Shown: positions 9,023 through 16,281 of the stretch, in pieces
How positions within the stretch are numbered: position 1 is the stretch's first letter
Layout: every line of letters starts with the position of its first letter
Origin: UMGS1696 sp964621755
Lineage (GTDB): Bacteria; Bacillota; Clostridia; Oscillospirales; CAG-272
Direction: 5' to 3'
DNA: 64,000 bases
NCBI GenBank assembly: GCA_964621755.1
Contig: CAZUPI010000001.1
Coordinates: 34,898 to 98,897 of the forward strand
Position numbers and translations under genes: made by a program
Notes under the pieces: model-generated
Told to the model about the DNA's origin: nothing
Seen by the model: only the letters and a program-made list of their open reading frames with translations
Databases searched by the model: none

Positions 9023-9610
9023 ATGAAAAATAATGCAAAAATCAACTCTCCCGTGAGAAAGCTCACCTTCTCCGCCATGTTTCTGGCGCTTGCCCTCGTC
9101 CTGCCCTTTTTGACGGGTCAGATTCCGCAAATCGGACAATTGCTCTCCCCCATGCACATTCCCGCCTTCCTGTGCGGATTAATCTGCGGACCGGCGTGGG
9201 GCGCCGCGGTCGGATTCGTCTCCCCCCTGCTCCGCTTCCTGCTGTTCAAAATGCCTCCTATTATGACCGCTATCCCAATGGCGTTCGAGCTTGCAGCATA
9301 TGCCGCTGTGTCCGGCTTCCTGTATCAGATTCTTGCGAAAATCCTGTGCAAATCCAATGAGGGAAAAGGCAAAATTTCCGGAAAAAGGCTCGTTGCGCTG
9401 TATACCGCCCTCGTCGCATCCATGATTGCCGGCCGCATCGTGAACGCGCTGGTCAAAGCGCTGGCGCTCGGTTTATCGGGAAGCGAATTCTCCCTCTGGC
9501 TGATATTCATCGAGCTGTTTACTGGCACTTGGGTCGGAATCATTGTTCATCTGCTCATCGTTCCGCCTCTTGTTCTCGTGCTTGAACGATATGTAAAATC
9601 AGGAAAATAA
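9023..9610 (+). CDS. ECF transporter S component (vitamin or precursor uptake)
   Basis: A 195-residue very hydrophobic protein with about six membrane segments. The motif region LPFLTGQIPQIG and SPMHIPAFLCGLICGPAWG is characteristic of a clostridial ECF S-component subfamily. S components bind one vitamin-like substrate and share an EcfAA'T energising module, which is not in this window. The ATG has GAGGTG at good spacing. Substrate is not assignable from sequence alone; the structured leader upstream may report on the same ligand. Confidence 0.8.
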   Translation: MKNNAKINSPVRKLTFSAMFLALALVLPFLTGQIPQIGQLLSPMHIPAFLCGLICGPAWGAAVGFVSPLLRFLLFKMPPIMTAIPMAFELAAYAAVSGFLYQILAKILCKSNEGKGKISGKRLVALYTALVASMIAGRIVNALVKALALGLSGSEFSLWLIFIELFTGTWVGIIVHLLIVPPLVLVLERYVKSGK

Positions 9611-9686
9611 AGGGAAATCAGTGCATAAAAGTGTCAAAATCGTCAAATAATCCTTTCGTTTTAATAAAGATTTAATCATTTAGCCA

Positions 9687-9714
9687 TTGAATTTTATCCG
9701 AAATGTGGTATACT
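9687..9714 (+). promoter_or_regulatory. Promoter of the small Cys/Asp-rich protein gene
   Basis: TTGAAT (9687-9692), 16-base spacer, TATACT (9709-9714). The start codon at 9770 has GAAAGGA upstream. Confidence 0.6.
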
Positions 9715-9769
9715 AATGGCGTATACCCTACAATAAATGTAAAAACGATAATGAAAGGATAAATGTAAT

Positions 9770-10024
9770 ATGAAACACGAAAAGAATTCCTTGGACTCTC
9801 TCAAAGGTATTTTTATAGCCATTGGCGCAATCGTTAGTCTCGCGGCTCTTGTGGTGGTAATTTACACCATTTTCAAAAAGTACTTCCAAGTTACTTTCGA
9901 ATGCGACGGATGCGACGGATGCGACGACGACTGCTTCACCGACGAAGAAGAAAACTACGAACCCATATGTTGCTGTGAAGACGACGAGGAAACAGACGAG
10001 GGCGACGGAGAAGACGACGAATAA
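9770..10024 (+). CDS. Small single-pass membrane protein with Cys/Asp-rich tail
   Basis: An 84-residue protein I do not recognise. Residues about 12-35 form one membrane segment (IFIAIGAIVSLAALVVVIYT), followed by KKYF and a tail rich in Cys, Asp and Glu with CDGCDGCDDDC and CCC clusters. It has its own promoter, a good ribosome site and a strong terminator, so it looks like a real single-gene unit. The Cys/acidic tail suggests metal binding or a redox role, but this is only inference from composition. Confidence 0.7.
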   Translation: MKHEKNSLDSLKGIFIAIGAIVSLAALVVVIYTIFKKYFQVTFECDGCDGCDDDCFTDEEENYEPICCCEDDEETDEGDGEDDE

Positions 10025-10041
10025 GTCTTTCGTTTTTTCGC

Positions 10042-10080
10042 GGGGAGGTACTTCAACACAAAGTACCTCCCCTATTATTT
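10042..10080 (+). terminator. Terminator after the small Cys/Asp-rich protein gene
   Basis: A perfect 12-bp stem, GGGGAGGTACTT (10042-10053) with AAGTACCTCCCC (10061-10072), loop of 7, then TATTATTTTT. It is a member of the dispersed hairpin family. Confidence 0.85.
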
Positions 10081-10106
10081 TTCACTAAAAATATAGGAGG
10101 ATTTCA

Positions 10107-11486
10107 GTGGGATATATAGATTTTGAAAGTAACTACGATGTTTTAAAGGAAAAAATATATGGGCTGACCGATAAATGTATTGCGGCAGCGCAAATCAGGC
10201 CGGAACTTTACACGGAAAGAAACGTGAAAAGGGGCCTTCGAGACATAAACGGGCAGGGAGTTCTTGCGGGACTTACCGAAATCTCCGAGATACGCGCGTC
10301 CAAAATTGTTGACGGCGTCACCGTTCCTTGCGAAGGCGAGCTATACTACCGGGGATACAACATATACGATATCGTGCGCGATATTTCCTCAAGCGGGCGG
10401 TTCGGCTTTGAAGAGGTCGTGTACCTGCTGCTGTTCGGCTGTCTGCCGAATGCGGAGGAACTCGCGTCCTTCCGCAGCATTTTATCGTCCCTGCGGACGC
10501 TGCCGACAAACTTCGTGCGCGACGTTGTTTTAAAGGCGCCGTCCAGTGACATGATGAATACGCTCGCACGCGGCGTGCTGACGCTGTATGCGTATGACGA
10601 AAATCCCACCGACCTGTCTGTGCAGAACGTGCTTCGGCAGTCGATTCAGCTTATCTCGGTGTTCCCGCTTCTTGCAGTTTATGCGTATCAGGCATACGAC
10701 CACTACATCCGTCACAACAGTCTGATGATACACAAGCCGGAGGAGAATCTTTCGACGGCGGAGAACATTTTGTATATGCTGCGCCATGACAAGTCATACA
10801 CGGCGCTTGAGGCGAAAATTTTGGATTTGGCATTGATTCTGCACGCGGAGCACGGCGGCGGAAACAACTCCACCTTCACGACGCACGTTGTGACCTCGTC
10901 GGGTACGGATACTTATTCCGCCATCGCCGCGGCGCTGTGCTCGCTGAAGGGAATCCGGCATGGCGGCGCGAACAACAAGGTTGTCGCGATGATTGAAAAC
11001 ATCAAGGAAAACGTGAGCAATTGGAATGACAAGGGCGCGGTGGCAGATTATCTCGGAAAGATTCTCGACAAAGAGGCATTCGACCGCTCGGGACTCATAT
11101 ACGGAATAGGGCACGCCGTATATTCTCTGTCCGACCCGCGTGCGAACGTTTTCAAGGCATATGTAGAGGCGTTATCGGAAGAAAAGGGCCGTCACAACGA
11201 ATATCTTCTTTATAAAAATGTTGCCGAAGCGGCGGTAGACGTCATCGGCGAAAAGCGACGCATTTACAAAGGCGTCGCGCCCAACATAGATTTTTACAGC
11301 GGCTTTGTCTACACCATGCTGGAGCTCCCGCCGGAGCTGTTCACGCCCCTGTTTGCAGTTTCAAGGGTTGCCGGCTGGAGCGCTCATCGTCTTGAAGAAA
11401 TCATCAACAACGGCAAAATCATCCGCCCCGCCTACGGCAGTGTCTGCGAACAAAAGAACTATATTCCGTTGGCTGAACGAGAATAG
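10107..11486 (+). CDS. gltA: Citrate synthase (Si-type, GltA family)
   Basis: A 459-residue citrate synthase that would condense oxaloacetate and acetyl-CoA to citrate. The active-site histidine segments (HAEHGGGNNSTFT, IRHGGANNKV and GIGHAVYSLSDPR) and the C-terminal RVAGWSAHR are clear, as is the catalytic Asp region NIDFYSGF. The start is GTG 10107, with AGGAGG six bases upstream. Other cycle genes are not adjacent. A member of the unrelated isopropylmalate/homocitrate synthase family, which includes Re-type citrate synthases, is encoded at 53549-54997. Confidence 0.93.
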   Translation: MGYIDFESNYDVLKEKIYGLTDKCIAAAQIRPELYTERNVKRGLRDINGQGVLAGLTEISEIRASKIVDGVTVPCEGELYYRGYNIYDIVRDISSSGRFGFEEVVYLLLFGCLPNAEELASFRSILSSLRTLPTNFVRDVVLKAPSSDMMNTLARGVLTLYAYDENPTDLSVQNVLRQSIQLISVFPLLAVYAYQAYDHYIRHNSLMIHKPEENLSTAENILYMLRHDKSYTALEAKILDLALILHAEHGGGNNSTFTTHVVTSSGTDTYSAIAAALCSLKGIRHGGANNKVVAMIENIKENVSNWNDKGAVADYLGKILDKEAFDRSGLIYGIGHAVYSLSDPRANVFKAYVEALSEEKGRHNEYLLYKNVAEAAVDVIGEKRRIYKGVAPNIDFYSGFVYTMLELPPELFTPLFAVSRVAGWSAHRLEEIINNGKIIRPAYGSVCEQKNYIPLAERE

Positions 11487-11493
11487 GAAAACG

Positions 11494-11528
11494 ATGGAGG
11501 TGACTTTTTGAAAAAAAGTCACCTCCAT
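11494..11528. terminator. Bidirectional hairpin between citrate synthase and the RNHCP gene
   Basis: Arms ATGGAGGTGACTTTTT (11494-11509) and AAAAAAGTCACCTCCAT, separated by two bases, lie just after the citrate synthase stop and before the convergent RNHCP gene. A CCCCTTCAAAAACTTTT box follows, the flank seen beside other members of the dispersed hairpin family. Confidence 0.75.
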
Positions 11529-11545
11529 GCCCCTTCAAAAACTTT

Positions 11546-11860
11546 TCATCCGCGGCGGGACGTCAGGTCGATAAGCATATCGCGGTCGTCATCCAAAGCC
11601 GCCTTGTTTCGCCTGAGCTCTCCGCACTTTCTGCACTTATGTGTGATGACAAATCCGCGCTTTGGGTCCGGTTCCGCAAATACGGCGTCCATGATTCCGC
11701 CGCACTCCGACGCGCGGTCTCCGGGATTTACATCGAGATGCAGGGAGCAAAGGCATTTTGGGCAGTGGTTCCGCGAAGTGTATTTCAGCGGCGGTACCTC
11801 GTATCCGCAGTTTGCACACACGAATCCACTGTCATTTTTCGTAAATCGTTTGGTTTCCAT
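11546..11860 (-). CDS. RNHCP domain zinc-ribbon protein
   Basis: A 104-residue soluble protein of the RNHCP family, named after its motif, here SRNHCPKC. Four CxxC-like pairs (CANC, CPKC, CxLH and CRKC) suggest bound zinc. The function of the family is unknown; a nucleic-acid role is often assumed from the zinc ribbon. The second ATG (11860) has GGAG seven bases upstream and is chosen over the first at 11866. It is transcribed alone, convergent with citrate synthase. Confidence 0.8.
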   Translation of the reverse strand: METKRFTKNDSGFVCANCGYEVPPLKYTSRNHCPKCLCSLHLDVNPGDRASECGGIMDAVFAEPDPKRGFVITHKCRKCGELRRNKAALDDDRDMLIDLTSRRG

Positions 11861-12107
11861 ATCCATTCTCCGTAAAATTCTGGTTATCTTTTATTTCCTT
11901 AATGGGTGATATAATATTTTACCGCCGTTTTGCATATTGATATTTTCTGATTTTTTCATAAAATTTTACAGTAAGTGAATAACCTTCCTTCTATCAAGCG
12001 AAAATAGCAGTGTGAACCGCGTCCTCCGCGATTCTCTCACAAACAGCTCTGCCGCGTCAATAAACGGTGAAGTCTGGCAGGGCAATATTTTCTAACATCA
12101 GGAAGGA

Positions 12108-12794
12108 ATGGTATTTTTCATGAAAAAGGTAAGTCCTACAAAGCTCACCGCGGCCGTCGCAGCTGTTATTGTGATGTCAGCCTCTCTCGCGGTCAATATT
12201 TTTGCGGCATCCTCCGTACCGGCTGATGACGCGGCGTCAAGAATTGTACTTTGCAGCACAGCGATTGATACGATAAGCTCCTCAGTCGCAAATGGAAACG
12301 TTGGCGGAGCCGGCGGCGCCGGAGCGGGTGCAGGCGGCGCAGGGGTCGCTGGAGATACGCCCAACGACGGCATGACAAACGATGACGCCAACCTCGGCGG
12401 CGTTACAGACGGCACGATAGGGAACGATACCCCCGGAAACGATATTTCGGGCAATCCGTCTAATTCCGACACAGGGGTAAACAACAACGGCACAAAGGGC
12501 GACGGGACAAACGGTGCGGACAACGATGGAAATTTGAATGATAACGGCGGCACAAACGGAACCAATGACGACAACACAGCCGGAAATGGTTATCTTGAGG
12601 ACGGTCAGGCAGGCGGCGACGAAAACGGAATGATCGACGACGACAATAACGTCAACACAACAAACGACGGGACTACTGCCGCTAATGATAACAAAGGGAC
12701 AAACTGGGCGGCAATCGTTATCGCTCTTGTGGTTGCAATCGCGCTTATTGTGGTGATTATCGCGCTTATTCCGCGGAAGAAATCGGAAATGTAA
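12108..12794 (+). CDS. Secreted or membrane-anchored Asn/Gly-rich low-complexity protein
   Basis: A 228-residue protein I do not recognise. It has an N-terminal signal-like segment (KLTAAVAAVIVMSASLAVNI, ending near FAASS), a Gly/Ala block (about residues 65-85), a long Asn/Gly/Asp/Thr-rich stretch (about 86-195), a C-terminal membrane segment (WAAIVIALVVAIALIVVII) and a positive RKK tail. This is a type I topology with an extended extracellular stalk. Start is uncertain: ATG 12108 (MVFF) is close to AGGAAGG, ATG 12120 (MKKVSP) is the more usual signal-peptide start. A terminator follows. Homologues are likely fast-evolving. Confidence 0.7.
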   Translation: MVFFMKKVSPTKLTAAVAAVIVMSASLAVNIFAASSVPADDAASRIVLCSTAIDTISSSVANGNVGGAGGAGAGAGGAGVAGDTPNDGMTNDDANLGGVTDGTIGNDTPGNDISGNPSNSDTGVNNNGTKGDGTNGADNDGNLNDNGGTNGTNDDNTAGNGYLEDGQAGGDENGMIDDDNNVNTTNDGTTAANDNKGTNWAAIVIALVVAIALIVVIIALIPRKKSEM

Positions 12795-12809
12795 AGCAGT
12801 CTGGCAAAT

Positions 12810-12840
12810 GGTCGGGAGTCGTTCCCGACCGTTTTTTCTT
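12810..12840. terminator. Terminator between the Asn-rich protein and dagK
   Basis: GGTCGGGA (12810-12817) pairs with TCCCGACC (12823-12830), followed by GTTTTTTCTTTT. It ends the plus-strand gene and abuts the stop of the convergent lipid kinase gene. Confidence 0.85.
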
Positions 12841-12841
12841 T

Positions 12842-13900
12842 TCAGAGGGCGGCGTACCACACAGCGGATGGAACAATTTCCGCTTCAATCGTCCGGCTGT
12901 CGTCGGTCTTATAAATCTCGCCGTCGAGACAGTACATGGCGGCGCCCTCGATGGTCATTTTTTTACACTTACGATAGGTTAATATTTTATCATATTGAGG
13001 ATGCATCACACCGTTTTGGTCGATATAATTCCCCGCTTTGTACGCGCCGACGAGGGAAATAAATTTGATACGGGAAATATAATTGATGAAAAGCACGTCC
13101 ATAAGTCCGTCGGTCAGGGAGGCGAGGGGAGCGGCACAGAATCCGCCGCCGCAGTACCGCGAATTGGCAGATAAAGTAAGAAGTGCATCCCGTTCGAATA
13201 CTTCTTTTTCCGTATTTTCTATTTTTTCTCTTGTTGATTTTTCGCAATTTTCAAATGGGACAATCCCCTCGAGGGTCGCTTTTGCGGCGAGGGGCTTCTT
13301 AAAAATCAACGTTTTTGCCACGCCCGCAATATAGGCGGCACTTCCGCGGAGAAACGGCTTGTTCTTGAGCGTATACGTTTCGTTTACCACAGAGCAGTCG
13401 AAGCCGATGTTCATCATGTTGGCGATATAGCGGATATTGTTTCCGCATTTCACACGAATCAAATCAATTTTATTCAGCTCAGATTTATTGAAATCACCGG
13501 AATCGTTCGCATATGCAGAAAAATCGTTTCCGCTGCCCACCGGGACAATGGAGAACGAAGCGGTGGACGCTGCGCCGGATTTCATCATTCCGTTCACGAC
13601 TTCATACACGGTTCCGTCGCCGCCGTACGCCACAATATGTACAAACGGGTCTTTTGCGCAAGCCTCGGCGGCAAGCTCTTCGATATGTCCGGGATGTTCA
13701 CTTTTTATGATTTTCCCGCCATTTTCCGCAACCGATTTTTCTACTGCCCCGCAGATACTCGCATACTTGTCCGATTTTTTACTCGTTCCAATTCCGGACA
13801 CGGGATTGATAAGGTGGACCCGCTGTCTTTCGCAAACATTCGGCAAAGCGATTTTCACTTTCCCGCCGGCATCCTTTTTGGGTATCGCTGCTTTCATCAT
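12842..13900 (-). CDS. Diacylglycerol kinase-family lipid kinase
   Basis: A 352-residue protein with the DAGK catalytic domain. The nucleotide-binding motif GGDGTVYEVVNG (about residues 93-104) and the following PVGSGNDF (about 119-126) are intact. It would phosphorylate diacylglycerol or a related lipid and recycle it into phospholipid synthesis. Two ATGs are adjacent at the start, preceded by a GGTTGGTGG-like site. Downstream genes on the minus strand are separated by a terminator. Family call is strong; YegS/BmrU and DgkB are alternatives within it. Confidence 0.85.
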   Translation of the reverse strand: MMKAAIPKKDAGGKVKIALPNVCERQRVHLINPVSGIGTSKKSDKYASICGAVEKSVAENGGKIIKSEHPGHIEELAAEACAKDPFVHIVAYGGDGTVYEVVNGMMKSGAASTASFSIVPVGSGNDFSAYANDSGDFNKSELNKIDLIRVKCGNNIRYIANMMNIGFDCSVVNETYTLKNKPFLRGSAAYIAGVAKTLIFKKPLAAKATLEGIVPFENCEKSTREKIENTEKEVFERDALLTLSANSRYCGGGFCAAPLASLTDGLMDVLFINYISRIKFISLVGAYKAGNYIDQNGVMHPQYDKILTYRKCKKMTIEGAAMYCLDGEIYKTDDSRTIEAEIVPSAVWYAAL

Positions 13901-13927
13901 GCCACCAACCTTATGTTAATTTTATAC

Positions 13928-14152
13928 TTAATTCTGCCGTCTGACAGACTTGTATTCATCGTAAAATTTATAGTACGGGCAGCCGCTGCGCCCTGTGACA
14001 AGGCTGTACATCTCGTCTTCGTCGAAGTCCACCGTACAGCCGAGCGCGCCGTCCTCGTCAATCACATCATAGTACGCACAGCTCTCGCACGGCGCAGCTT
14101 TGACGGTGCGTTTAGCGGGCTGGCTGACTTTCTTATCCTTTTCTGCATTCAT
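13928..14152 (-). CDS. DUF6472 family small cysteine protein
   Basis: A 74-residue protein with CESCAYYDV, GALGCTVDFDEDEM and SGCPYY, the Cys pattern of a small clostridial family of unknown function (DUF6472 by recognition). It lies 14 bases after the cca stop and 27 bases before dagK, so cca, this gene and dagK probably form one operon. Metal binding by the four Cys is inferred. Confidence 0.75.
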   Translation of the reverse strand: MNAEKDKKVSQPAKRTVKAAPCESCAYYDVIDEDGALGCTVDFDEDEMYSLVTGRSGCPYYKFYDEYKSVRRQN

Positions 14153-14166
14153 ATTTGCAAAATTTC

Positions 14167-15432
14167 CTACCTTGCTATAATTTCGTCCCGGATACGTTCG
14201 GCAGCGGATTTTAACGCCTCCGCGTCGTTTTCCAGCTCGTCGCGCATGACGCGGTCCAACAAGGCGTCGAGAGCAGCGCCGATTTGACGACCGGAAAAAC
14301 CCATAGGCATGAGGTCGCGCCCGTCAAGCTTTAATTCGCCCAGACTCACGCACGCACCTGACGCCGCTAAATTCTGCGCTGTCTCTATGAGTTTTGCGGC
14401 GGCAGTTTCGTCTATCTCTGAAACTGCATTTTTATACACCGCTACCTTTGTCGGAAAATCCTGTCCGCCTTCCTTCATCAGAAGCTTTACCTCGTACGCA
14501 TTCTCGGCGCCGTTTGGTTTTGTATTGCCGTACTTTTGCAGCATTTCAACACTGCGCAGTTCCTCACGTGACGGCTTCAGCGAACGCATGGCTTCGCGAC
14601 ACTGATTTCCGGTTAATCCCGAGAACAGCAGCGCGTAATTTACCGCCGCCACGTCATTTTTGGTAAAGTCAATCCCACTCGACCGCACAAATTCACGCGA
14701 CTTTTCCATTATATCCGCCGACTGTTCGACCAGAGCTTCGTCCAATCCGGGCAGAATCCGCGCAATAACTTCCGGGTACCGGCGCAGGATTCGTGGAGCG
14801 GCGGCGCCGCACAACAATTTTGTAAGCTCCGCATAGATGCGCTCCCGCGAGATAAGGTCGAGCAGGAGCGTCAGGCGTCGTACCGCTGCGTCGCACGCTT
14901 CGTCAGGCGTAAAATCAAGCACCGATGAGAAGCGGAGGGCGCGCAGAATGCGCAGTCCGTCCTCAGAAAATCGCTTTTCGGCGCTTCCGACGCAGGAAAT
15001 GACGTGATTTTGGACGTCTTCCACGCCGCCGTGCAGGTCAATCACACCCGACTCGGGACTGTACGCCATGGCGTTGACGGTAAAATCGCGGCGGCATAGG
15101 TCTTCTGCAAGGTCGTCCGTAAACGTGACCTTTTCGGGATGTCTCCCATCAAGGTAGGCGCCGTCGATGCGGTAGGTGGTTATCTCAATATTCATGCCAT
15201 CCCGCACAAGGGTCACAGTGCCGTGCTTCAATCCGGTTTCGACCACGCGGCAGTCCGAAAAAACCGCGAGGGTCTCCTCAGGCTTTGCGGAGGTTGTCAC
15301 GTCATAGTCGCCCGGTGCGCGTCCCATGATGAAATCCCGCACGCACCCGCCGACCACATACGCATGAAATCCCGCCTCATGAAGCCTATCCAGTGCAAAC
15401 TCAACCGCTCCCGGTATCAAGAAATCCTCCAT
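14167..15432 (-). CDS. cca: CCA tRNA nucleotidyltransferase
   Basis: A 421-residue class II nucleotidyltransferase that adds or repairs the 3' CCA end of tRNA. The catalytic DxD is in GDYDVTT (D42, D44), followed by RRDFTVNAMAYSP and EDGLRILRALRF, all diagnostic. The one tRNA gene in the window (49777-49866) does not encode CCA, in keeping with a need for this enzyme. ATG 15432 follows AGAGGA at five bases. The leader contains a 10-bp tandem repeat. Confidence 0.93.
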   Translation of the reverse strand: MEDFLIPGAVEFALDRLHEAGFHAYVVGGCVRDFIMGRAPGDYDVTTSAKPEETLAVFSDCRVVETGLKHGTVTLVRDGMNIEITTYRIDGAYLDGRHPEKVTFTDDLAEDLCRRDFTVNAMAYSPESGVIDLHGGVEDVQNHVISCVGSAEKRFSEDGLRILRALRFSSVLDFTPDEACDAAVRRLTLLLDLISRERIYAELTKLLCGAAAPRILRRYPEVIARILPGLDEALVEQSADIMEKSREFVRSSGIDFTKNDVAAVNYALLFSGLTGNQCREAMRSLKPSREELRSVEMLQKYGNTKPNGAENAYEVKLLMKEGGQDFPTKVAVYKNAVSEIDETAAAKLIETAQNLAASGACVSLGELKLDGRDLMPMGFSGRQIGAALDALLDRVMRDELENDAEALKSAAERIRDEIIAR

Positions 15433-15472
15433 ACAATCCTCTACAATTCTCTACAATTCTCTACAATTCTCT
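15432..15472 (-). repeat. 10-bp tandem repeat in the cca leader
   Basis: Three perfect copies of CTACAATTCT (15441-15470), preceded by a near copy, lie immediately upstream of cca. The copy nearest the gene contributes the ribosome site. Confidence 0.85.
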
Positions 15473-15489
15473 TTTTCTCATTATTCGAC

Positions 15490-15521
15490 GGGGAGATGCT
15501 TTTTGAAAAAAGCACCTCCCC
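15490..15521. repeat. Hairpin of the dispersed GGGGAG/CTCCCC family (cca-nth spacer)
   Basis: GGGGAGATGCTTTTT (15490-15504) pairs with AAAAAGCACCTCCCC, loop of two. It is followed by GAACCCCTCCGCCAAAACTTT, the shared flanking box in reverse orientation. It probably terminates nth transcripts on the minus strand. Confidence 0.75.
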
Positions 15522-15602
15522 GAACCCCTCCGCCAAAACTTTAAATAAATGAAAGGATATAAATATTACGATAAAATGCTTTTTAGCGAAAAGAACACTC
15601 GT

Positions 15603-16244
15603 CTAAATCCCTCTCGCGCTTCCCATCTCACACTCTCCCGCCAAAGGACAGACAGAACATTTTGGGGAGCGGGCGGTACAATATTCGCGGCCGAACAGGA
15701 CCATACGGTGGCAGTATGCGGACTGCTCTTCCGGCGGAACGATTCCCGATAGGATTTGTTCCACTTTGGTCGGGTCTTTGAGGGAAGCGTCGTAAAAACC
15801 CAATCTGCCGTTGATTCGGATGCAGTGCGTATCTGCGACAATGCCCGGAATTCCATATACATCGCCGAGAATCAAGTTCGCGATTTTCCGGCCGATTCCC
15901 GGGAGTGCAAGCAGCTCGTCCATCGTCTGCGGGACCTGCCCGCCGTACTGTTCTACAAGAATTTTGGCGGCAGCCACAATCGACGCCGCTTTTGTATGAT
16001 AAAGTCCGCACGGTTTGACGAGTGCTTCCACCTCTGACAGCTCCGCTTCCGCCATCGCCTGTACGGTGGGATATTTCTCAAACAATGGGCCGGAGACAAT
16101 GTTCACCCTCTCGTCGGTGCATTGTGCCGATAGTCTTGCCATCACGAGCAGTCTCCACGGGTCGTCCGCGTATTCGAGAGAGCAGAGTGCGTCAGGGTAT
16201 TGTTTTTTTAAGATTTCGTGTATTTTATGTATATCGCGTATCAT
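15603..16244 (-). CDS. nth: Endonuclease III (base-excision repair glycosylase/lyase)
   Basis: A 213-residue HhH-GPD DNA glycosylase that removes oxidised pyrimidines. The helix-hairpin-helix LPGIGRKIAN carries the catalytic lysine (K120), VADTHCIR the catalytic aspartate (D138). Cys 189, 196, 199 and 205 have the C-X6-C-X2-C-X5-C spacing of the 4Fe-4S cluster. Length is normal. It lies 37 bases after the PBP2 stop on the same strand and may be cotranscribed. Confidence 0.95.
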   Translation of the reverse strand: MIRDIHKIHEILKKQYPDALCSLEYADDPWRLLVMARLSAQCTDERVNIVSGPLFEKYPTVQAMAEAELSEVEALVKPCGLYHTKAASIVAAAKILVEQYGGQVPQTMDELLALPGIGRKIANLILGDVYGIPGIVADTHCIRINGRLGFYDASLKDPTKVEQILSGIVPPEEQSAYCHRMVLFGREYCTARSPKCSVCPLAGECEMGSARGI

Positions 16245-16281
16245 AATATCTTGTGTTATATTATTTCTTTCTCAAATTTTG

